Source of the DNA: Gemmatimonadales bacterium UBA7835
GTDB taxonomy: Bacteria > Gemmatimonadota > Gemmatimonadetes > Longimicrobiales > Gaopeijiaceae
Direction: 5' to 3'
NCBI GenBank assembly: GCA_002500925.1
Contig: DLTN01000086.1
Location: 1 to 20,745, forward strand
Length of the DNA: 20,745 bases
A program made the position numbers and the translations under genes. Shown here in pieces: positions 15,584 through 20,745 of this stretch (positions are counted from its first letter, which is position 1; the number at the start of each line of letters is the position of its first letter). The notes beneath the pieces are model-generated. The model was not told the origin of the DNA and did no database searches. It saw only the letters and a list, made by a program, of their open reading frames with translations.

Positions 15584-16899
15584 CTAAACACACGTATGCT
15601 CGGATCATGGTCGTTGATGACGACAAGGATGGACTGGAAGTCCTCAAGACTCGTCTAACCCATGCTGGATATGAAGTTGAGACTGCGGAGAGTGCGGAAC
15701 AAGCACTGGCTCGTGTCGCTGCATTTGATCCGGGAATGATAGTGACTGATGTGCGTATGTCTGGGATGACGGGGCTGGAACTCCTAGACAAGATCCGCAC
15801 CTCGACTGATGGCATAGAGGTCGTGGTTATGACGGCTCATGATGACATGGAGACGGCGGTATCGGCGATGAGGTCGGGTGCCTTTGATTTCTTGGTTAAA
15901 CCTGTGGACCCCAAAGCACTACAATCACTGGCTGACCGCTGTTTCAAGGAACGTGAGCTTCTGGACTCGACGGCGGAAACAGAGGAAGCACTGGCACTTC
16001 CGAGGGGACGTCTGATTGGTGGTGATCCCCGCATGATCGATATCTACAAGACGATTGGTGTGCTCGCAGCGAATCGCGCCACCGTGCTGATTCGTGGGGA
16101 GACTGGCACAGGGAAGGAGGTCATTGCCAGAGGTGTCCACGACAACTCTGATGTTTCAAGTGAACCTTTCATTGCGGTCAATTGCACGGCCCTGACGGAC
16201 TCTCTCCTTGAGTCAGAATTGTTCGGTCATGTGAAAGGGTCTTTCACTGGTGCTACAGGATCACGGAAAGGCTACTTCGAACTTGCGGGTAAAGGGACGA
16301 TTTTCCTGGACGAGATTGGAGATACAAGCCCTGACTTTCAGACTAAGCTCCTCAGGGTGCTGCAGGAGCGTCAATTTTATCCAGTGGGTGGAGAGGAGCC
16401 GCGGTCTACAAAGGCTCGGGTTATCGGTGCCACGCATCGTCCAATCGAACGCTTGATCGAGGAAGGGCGCTTCAGGGAGGATCTATACTTCCGGCTCAAA
16501 GTAGTGGAGATCAACGTACCCCCTCTGCGAGAGCGCCCCGGTGACATTCAGATCATCGCGACCGCCCTCTTAGGCAAGATTCGGGAGGAGACAGGAAGAG
16601 ATGTCAGAAGGATCTCGGATGAGGCCTTGCTGAGACTTCAACATCACCCTTGGCCCGGCAATGTTCGAGAGCTTGAGAATGCCCTTATGCGGGCGGCGAT
16701 CGTTGCACGAGGTACCGTCATAGGGGCTGACCACCTCATTCTCGAGAGTCATGATACTGATGTTGAAGATGTCACACTTAAGGCTGCGATACGCCTGCAT
16801 GTGCATAGGGTCCTCGATCGGGTCGGCGGGGACCAAGAGTCTGCGGCTGAGCTCTTGGGGATACCTGTCAGAGAGCTAAATCACCACCTAGGAGATTGA
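15580..16899 (+). CDS. NtrC-family sigma54-dependent response regulator
   Basis: The 439-residue protein has the three-domain NtrC plan. The receiver domain (about 7-120) has D13/D14, phospho-acceptor D57, T85 and K107. The AAA+ domain has Walker A GETGTGKE at 173-180, the sigma54 contact loop as GSFTGA at 220-225 (usually GAFTGA), the Walker B stretch TIFLDEIGD and the RFREDLYFRL sensor region. A short Fis-type HTH ends the protein (GGDQESAAELLGIPVRELNHHL). The residues needed for phosphorylation and ATP hydrolysis are intact. The A-to-S change in the loop occurs in other activators and probably keeps sigma54 contact. No histidine kinase is adjacent; the overlapping neighbour is a membrane metalloprotease. 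No convincing -24/-12 promoter was seen in the window, so targets are unknown. Confidence 0.92.
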   Translation: MTKHTYARIMVVDDDKDGLEVLKTRLTHAGYEVETAESAEQALARVAAFDPGMIVTDVRMSGMTGLELLDKIRTSTDGIEVVVMTAHDDMETAVSAMRSGAFDFLVKPVDPKALQSLADRCFKERELLDSTAETEEALALPRGRLIGGDPRMIDIYKTIGVLAANRATVLIRGETGTGKEVIARGVHDNSDVSSEPFIAVNCTALTDSLLESELFGHVKGSFTGATGSRKGYFELAGKGTIFLDEIGDTSPDFQTKLLRVLQERQFYPVGGEEPRSTKARVIGATHRPIERLIEEGRFREDLYFRLKVVEINVPPLRERPGDIQIIATALLGKIREETGRDVRRISDEALLRLQHHPWPGNVRELENALMRAAIVARGTVIGADHLILESHDTDVEDVTLKAAIRLHVHRVLDRVGGDQESAAELLGIPVRELNHHLGD

Positions 16900-16930
16900 C
16901 CCCTTCGACGCACCCATCTAGGATCCTGAT

Positions 16931-17122
16931 ATGTCGAAGAATAAAACTAAAGACGCCTCTGGCAATTTGCGTTTCACCAAGGTGAACGCGGCCCTTGGAG
17001 TGGGAGGAATTGCCGCTCTGACTTTGGGCTACTGGCTCTTAGCACAGGGTTCGATCACAGCGGCACCGGTGCTACTAGTACTAGGGTATGTAGTGCTCCT
17101 GCCGATGGCGATCATCCGCTGA
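16931..17122 (+). CDS. Small two-helix membrane protein (DUF3098-like)
   Basis: This 63-residue protein has a charged, Lys-rich N-terminus of about 18 residues, then two hydrophobic helices at about 19-38 and 43-62 joined by a QGSITAAP turn. The pattern of a Gly/Ala helix, a GSI-type turn and a final LGYVVLLPMAII helix resembles small DUF3098-type inner-membrane proteins. That match is from memory of the pattern, not a search. AGGA lies 9 bases before the ATG. The stop overlaps the start of ridA (TGATG), so the two are probably translationally coupled. Function unknown. Confidence 0.75.
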   Translation: MSKNKTKDASGNLRFTKVNAALGVGGIAALTLGYWLLAQGSITAAPVLLVLGYVVLLPMAIIR

Positions 17123-17502
17123 TGGCAAGAGTGGCTCTCTCTAGTCCGACTGCTTCTGCTATCGGGCCATACTCTCATGCAATTGACGACGGTACGCATG
17201 TTTTTTGTTCCGGTCAGACACCAATTGATCCAGAAACCGGAGGACTTCGAGAGGGAGGAGTGGGGGATCAGACGCATCAGTGCTTTGATAATCTTTTTGC
17301 AGTTTTGGCTGATGGTGGGCTAGGCCCCGAAGATGTAGTTAAAGTCAATGTTTACCTCACCGATATGAACGATTTCTCGGCCATGAACGAAGCGTATACA
17401 ACTCGCTTCGAGGCCCCGCAGCCAGCGCGCACTACGGTTGGTGTCGCTGCTCTACCAATGAACGCTTGTGTAGAGATCGAGCTGGTAGCGAAAAGGCCGT
17501 AG
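17122..17502 (+). CDS. ridA: RidA-family reactive intermediate (enamine/imine) deaminase
   Basis: The 126-residue trimeric enzyme hydrolyses 2-aminoacrylate and related enamine/imine by-products of PLP enzymes to keto acids and ammonia. The family signature is complete: IGPYSHAI at 14-21, the VFCSGQTPIDPETG strand, KVNVYLTDMNDF, and a C-terminal PARTTVGVAALP with catalytic R103. CVEIELVA follows, with E118 spaced 15 residues on, as in active RidA proteins. Length is typical. The start overlaps the stop of the small membrane protein. The presence of Arg and Glu supports a true deaminase rather than an inactive Rid paralogue. Confidence 0.94.
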   Translation: MARVALSSPTASAIGPYSHAIDDGTHVFCSGQTPIDPETGGLREGGVGDQTHQCFDNLFAVLADGGLGPEDVVKVNVYLTDMNDFSAMNEAYTTRFEAPQPARTTVGVAALPMNACVEIELVAKRP

Positions 17503-17571
17503 CTCAGATCAAGATTGGTTTTTCTGTGAGTGACGTGGGCGTGTGGTCCACGTCGGATGGTATGGTGGAAG

Positions 17572-18768
17572 CTATCTGACGAGTTGGTTCTGCACTTGGG
17601 TAGCGATTTCTCTTCCGATAACGAGCGAGGCGGTTGCGGCTGGCGAGGGAGCGTTAATAACGTGAACCGCTCCCGGGCTTTGGGACCAAACGAAGTCATT
17701 AATCAGTTCACCTCTTGCGTCCATGGCCTGGGCCCGGACTCCTGAACCGGAAGGTACGAGGTCCTGGTGGGATACTTCTGGTACGAGTCGCTGCAGCGCG
17801 GTTACGAAACGCCGGCGATCGAAAGATTGGCCTAGCTCACGGGCCACCATATGCGGGTACTTGGCCACGAAGTACCAGAGCCCCGGGAAAGTCAGCGCAC
17901 TGCTCAAGTCCAGAAGGTTGATTGTTGCTAGGTCGTAGCCTTCTCGCGCGAAGGCTAGAACTGCGTTTGGTCCTGCATCAATGCCACCGCCTGTGCGACG
18001 TGTAAAGTGCACACCGAGAAAGGGGAATCCGGGTTCGGGCAGGGGATAGATTAGGTGTCGAACTAGGTGCTCACGCTCTGGGCTAAGCCGGTGGTACTCG
18101 CCACGGAATGGAACGATGCGGCATCCAGGATTACCTCCGGCCATGGTAACGATCCGGTCCGAGTGCAGACCGGCGCAATTCACTATCATACGGCTTTCAA
18201 AGACCCCCGAAGTGGTGGTGATCCTCCATAGACCGGATCGCCTTTCTAGGAGCCTCACTTCTGCTCCAGTTACGATGTCTGCTCCCGCCTCTATAAGCAG
18301 TATTTCGAGCGTGGCGCATACTCGCCCGTAATCTGCGATCCCTTCTTCTGGAACCAGAATCGCCGCCTTGGCGTTCACGTGGGGTTCGATTTCCTTCGCC
18401 TCGGCCCCAGAAAGTCGTCTCAACCCTTGAAGGCCGTTGGCGACACCTCTGTTGAATATCTCTTCTAGGAGTGGTAACTCGGCTCGGTTGCTGGCTACGA
18501 CCAGTTTACCGCAAATCTCGTGTTCGATGTTGTGCTCTGCGCAGAAGGAGGTCATTTGTCGAATGCCTTCTCGAGCCAAGCGGGCTTTTGACGAGCCCGG
18601 CATGTATTGGAGGCCAGCGTGGAGCACTCCGCTATTGTGTGTGCTTTGGTGTTGAGCGAGCCCTGACTCTTTCTCTAACACTCGCACACTGATGTTTTCT
18701 TCACGGAGGAGTGCGCGTGCCGTCGAGAGGCCGACGATGCCTCCACCGATGATTGTAACGTCCGTCAT
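17572..18768 (-). CDS. lhgO: L-2-hydroxyglutarate oxidase / dehydrogenase LhgO
   Basis: The 398-residue FAD protein should oxidise L-2-hydroxyglutarate to 2-oxoglutarate, passing electrons to the membrane quinone pool or oxygen. The N-terminal dinucleotide fold IIGGGIVGLSTARAL (about 6-20) and the covalent or near-FAD segment HQSTHNSGVLHAGLQY (about 40-55) followed by PGSSKARL are diagnostic of the LhgO group within the DAO family. FLGVHFTRR and GPNAVLAFAREGY support it, as does the late SGVRAQAMD segment. No signal peptide is present. It is transcribed towards ridA and divergently from the lipoprotein gene, with a 120-base shared upstream region. It may act as metabolite repair or in lysine/glutarate breakdown; no csiD-like gene is adjacent. 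Confidence 0.9.
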   Translation of the reverse strand: MTDVTIIGGGIVGLSTARALLREENISVRVLEKESGLAQHQSTHNSGVLHAGLQYMPGSSKARLAREGIRQMTSFCAEHNIEHEICGKLVVASNRAELPLLEEIFNRGVANGLQGLRRLSGAEAKEIEPHVNAKAAILVPEEGIADYGRVCATLEILLIEAGADIVTGAEVRLLERRSGLWRITTTSGVFESRMIVNCAGLHSDRIVTMAGGNPGCRIVPFRGEYHRLSPEREHLVRHLIYPLPEPGFPFLGVHFTRRTGGGIDAGPNAVLAFAREGYDLATINLLDLSSALTFPGLWYFVAKYPHMVARELGQSFDRRRFVTALQRLVPEVSHQDLVPSGSGVRAQAMDARGELINDFVWSQSPGAVHVINAPSPAATASLVIGREIATQVQNQLVR

Positions 18769-18888
18769 TTAATTGCACTCAGGGAGCGTGAACGAAACAC
18801 TGTACACAGATAATGTTCAGCGGTTGCAGAATGCTGGGTTGGTCCCATGTTTGCCGGATAGAATGTCTCAAGAGAGCCCGAGCACGAC
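18769..18888. promoter_or_regulatory. Divergent intergenic region between lhgO and the lipoprotein gene
   Basis: The only space for promoters of both flanking genes. On the plus strand a -10-like TAGAAT (18859-18864) is visible, but the best TTGGTC candidate -35 is only 14 bases upstream, so I do not assign a promoter. No convincing operator was found. Confidence 0.3.
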
Positions 18889-19314
18889 ATGAAGCCATCA
18901 TCCTTCATAGCATTTGCGTTTGTCTTGGCCGGATGCAGTGGCACCGTCGAAGTCGACTTCCAGGTAACTGTTCAGTCTGTGGATACGATAGTAGCGCAAG
19001 CCAGTACTCAGGTTATTTGCGATGTGGTCGTCACAGCTACTGCGGTAGGTGATGATGGTCAATTCGGTCGTTTTGGAGAGGCCGATTTCACGTTCCGCAG
19101 TCTGGCTAGCGGTGAGGTCCTTGGAAGCGAGTCTGTGAGCTCCGCAGTGATGTCAACGGAGTTCAGGTCTCAGGTGGTCGAGTCTGGATCGACTATCAAT
19201 TCTCAACCAATACAACGGCTCGCCGAAGAGGGCTTCTATTGGGACTTTATCTTTTACTATCGTAATCCGGCAGGATCGCGATCTTTCAGTGAGACCACTG
19301 TTAGCTGCGGCTAA
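18889..19314 (+). CDS. Putative lipoprotein of unknown function
   Basis: The 141-residue product has a short signal sequence with a lipobox LAGC, Cys16 being the lipidation site, so it should be exported and anchored to a membrane. The mature part is Ser/Thr/Val-rich with alternating hydrophobic residues and repeated short strands (VEVDFQVTVQSV, ADFTFRSLASGEV, YWDFIFYYRNPAG), which suggests a beta-sandwich. C44 and C140 could form a disulfide. I do not recognise the family. The ribosome site is weak. It ends only 10 bases before the convergent choice-of-anchor B gene. Coding is likely because of the clean lipobox; function is not assigned. Confidence 0.65.
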   Translation: MKPSSFIAFAFVLAGCSGTVEVDFQVTVQSVDTIVAQASTQVICDVVVTATAVGDDGQFGRFGEADFTFRSLASGEVLGSESVSSAVMSTEFRSQVVESGSTINSQPIQRLAEEGFYWDFIFYYRNPAGSRSFSETTVSCG

Positions 19315-19324
19315 CCTCCGTCAA

Positions 19325-20745
19325 TCAGCTGATCAATCGCCTAGACACATCCTTAAGGATGAAGAGCCCGTCACCAGTTCCGGTAACGGCGATCATGCCG
19401 CTTTCAAAGAACGGATAGTTGCTCCAGGAAGCTCCGCCTTGGTACGGCGATGTGTCGAAGTATCCGATCTCTACAGGACGTTCTGGTTGTGAGATATCTA
19501 TGACTCGAAAACCGGCGTCGTAGTTCGACTGATACATAATGTCTCCTACGATGTAGAGGTTATGGTCCGTGGCCGTTGTTTCGGCGATGTACTCGTAAAC
19601 AAGAATTGGGTCGTCGAGGTCTTGGACATCCCATACGAGTGTACGGGTTCCTTCAACGAGCCCACTCGGTTCGTCTCCTTCGTCGTTCATGTAGAAGTAC
19701 CGATGATCCTCTGTAAGCCATCCTTGGTGTGCGTACGCGACATTTGGATAAGTCGCGCTAGCCAGTGTTCTGGGTGCGCTCTTGTCCGTCATGTCTGAGA
19801 TGCTTAGTGCTGTTTCGTTTGATCCCAAGCAGATCTCTTTTCCGCTATGCTCAGAATCCGGGCCATGGTAGATCACGCACTGGGCATCGTGTGAATAGCC
19901 TGTAAGGCGTCGGCCTGTGTTCGTATCTGCGTAACAACCATCGAAAATTGGGTGTGCCGGGTCCTCGAGGTTCAGCATGTGGAATCCGCCTCCGCAGGTC
20001 TCGCCACCACCGCTGTTCCCTACGGTGTACGCGAACCCGGTATCCTCGTTGATCACAATATTATGTGAGCTGTGAATACCGTCGTAGTGAAAAGTCTCCT
20101 CGAAGGTGATCGGGTCTCCTTGGAATCTACGGAGCTCTCGTAGGTCGAACACCTGAACCCCATGGGCCCCGGCTCCATCAGCTACGATGTATACATGATC
20201 GCTGTACACTTTCATGTCTCTCCAGATGGCACTTCTCGAGCCGGGGGTCTTGGGTAGATCTCCTACATAGACCGGGCTTGAAGCATCACTTAGGTCAACG
20301 AATGAGGTCCCGTTGGTTCGTCCAACGATCGCGTACTCAATTCCACTTTCGGGGTCTGTCCATCCCCAGATGTCGTTGACACGAGTACCGCGCACTCCAC
20401 CGATTTCGTTGATCGGCATGAAGGAGACGATGTTGACACTCTCGCAATCAAACACATCGGCTCTTCCTTCAGCACACTCAATCTCTTCACCCGTGATCGA
20501 AGGGAATCCACGTGCGTCGTTTATAACGGTCCCTTGCTCGCTCCACTCGGCATAGATCACGGCAGCACCCGCACGCTCGTCAACACCGACCGCACCGACC
20601 GCGCTGAGGCCGTCAGCTGCTACCACAGAACCACCTAGCCCCGCGCCTTCACCAGCGGTCTCGCTCTCTAGAATGCTCACTTGTGTCATATCCTGACCTA
20701 AGCGATAAAGGGCACCTTCTCCTCCGTTCGCACCGGGTGCGCCGA
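19325..20745 (-). CDS. Choice-of-anchor B / LVIVD-repeat protein, N-terminus outside the window
   Basis: The frame ends at 19325 and stays open to the right edge, about 472 visible residues. A Met codon at 20689 is available, but the upstream residues GAPGANGGEGALYRLGQD continue an FG-GAP-like repeat, so the gene is judged incomplete at its 5' end. Six or more LVIVD-type blades follow, each with a phrase such as FVDLSDASSPVYVGDL, VQVFDLREL, LNLEDPAHPIFDG, ISDMTDKSAP, VWDVQDLDDPILVYEY and VIDISQPERPVEIGYF, ending with GLFILKDV. Such proteins are secreted or surface beta-propellers of unknown biochemical role, often with varied C-terminal anchors. Here the end comes soon after the last blade, with no sorting domain visible. 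The signal peptide would lie outside the window. Confidence 0.88.
   Translation of the reverse strand, partial: GAPGANGGEGALYRLGQDMTQVSILESETAGEGAGLGGSVVAADGLSAVGAVGVDERAGAAVIYAEWSEQGTVINDARGFPSITGEEIECAEGRADVFDCESVNIVSFMPINEIGGVRGTRVNDIWGWTDPESGIEYAIVGRTNGTSFVDLSDASSPVYVGDLPKTPGSRSAIWRDMKVYSDHVYIVADGAGAHGVQVFDLRELRRFQGDPITFEETFHYDGIHSSHNIVINEDTGFAYTVGNSGGGETCGGGFHMLNLEDPAHPIFDGCYADTNTGRRLTGYSHDAQCVIYHGPDSEHSGKEICLGSNETALSISDMTDKSAPRTLASATYPNVAYAHQGWLTEDHRYFYMNDEGDEPSGLVEGTRTLVWDVQDLDDPILVYEYIAETTATDHNLYIVGDIMYQSNYDAGFRVIDISQPERPVEIGYFDTSPYQGGASWSNYPFFESGMIAVTGTGDGLFILKDVSRRLIS

Noticed and set aside
17532..17554. Hairpin GACGTGG/CCACGTC between ridA and lhgO as a bidirectional terminator
   Set aside because: The stem is only 7 bp with a 9-base loop and no T-run follows on either strand.
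19300..19315. Hairpin GTTAGC/GCTAAC at the lipoprotein stop codon
   Set aside because: A 6-bp stem without a T-tract, mostly inside the coding sequence; not enough for a terminator.

Overview
This window reads as a chromosomal, mostly housekeeping region of a Gram-negative bacterium. The Gram-negative call rests on a TonB/ExbB/ExbD set and a lipobox lipoprotein. The mix of a tilS-hpt-ftsH cluster, a long type-2-like isoleucyl-tRNA synthetase, an ExbB-ExbD-ExbD-TonB operon and a choice-of-anchor B (LVIVD-repeat) protein looks most like Gemmatimonadota or a related group, possibly aquatic. That placement is inference from gene content, not phylogeny. No rRNA, tRNA, CRISPR array, insertion sequence or phage gene was recognised. 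Coding density is very high and no gene-free gap reaches 300 bases.

Layout. 2-409: 3' end of an unrecognised gene. 418-5284: GDPD-family phosphodiesterase, tilS, hpt and ftsH on the plus strand, with 4-base ATGA overlaps at two junctions, a strong hairpin before ftsH and a candidate terminator after it. 5470-6282: diadenylate cyclase CdaA (c-di-AMP synthesis). 6420-8678: ExbB/TolQ, two tandem ExbD/TolR proteins and TonB, preceded by a good sigma70-like promoter and closed by a textbook intrinsic terminator. 8758-14561: YggS/PLPHP, purine nucleoside phosphorylase, IleRS and RluD-type pseudouridine synthase. 14594-16899: a membrane-anchored gluzincin-like metalloprotease overlapping an NtrC-type sigma54 response regulator. 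16931-17502: a two-helix small membrane protein coupled to a RidA-family deaminase. On the minus strand, 17572-18768 is L-2-hydroxyglutarate oxidase. 18889-19314 is a small lipoprotein (plus strand). 19325 to the right edge is a secreted beta-propeller-like choice-of-anchor B protein (minus strand, N-terminus outside the window).

How the genes fit together. TilS (tRNA-Ile2 lysidine), IleRS and RluD all serve decoding or ribosome function. Hpt and PNP are consecutive purine-salvage steps, although in different transcription units. YggS (PLP homeostasis), RidA (clears enamine/imine by-products of PLP enzymes) and LhgO (clears L-2-hydroxyglutarate) are metabolite-repair functions. The TonB operon energises outer-membrane uptake.

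I did not find a clear-cut new defence or mobile system. The points most worth a second look are the altered class I signature (GLHH in place of HIGH) in IleRS, the metalloprotease/sigma54-regulator pair with no kinase beside it, the two ExbD copies sharing a 32-base identical stretch, the Asp-for-Asn change in the PNP base-binding loop, and the promoter with nested dyads before exbB.
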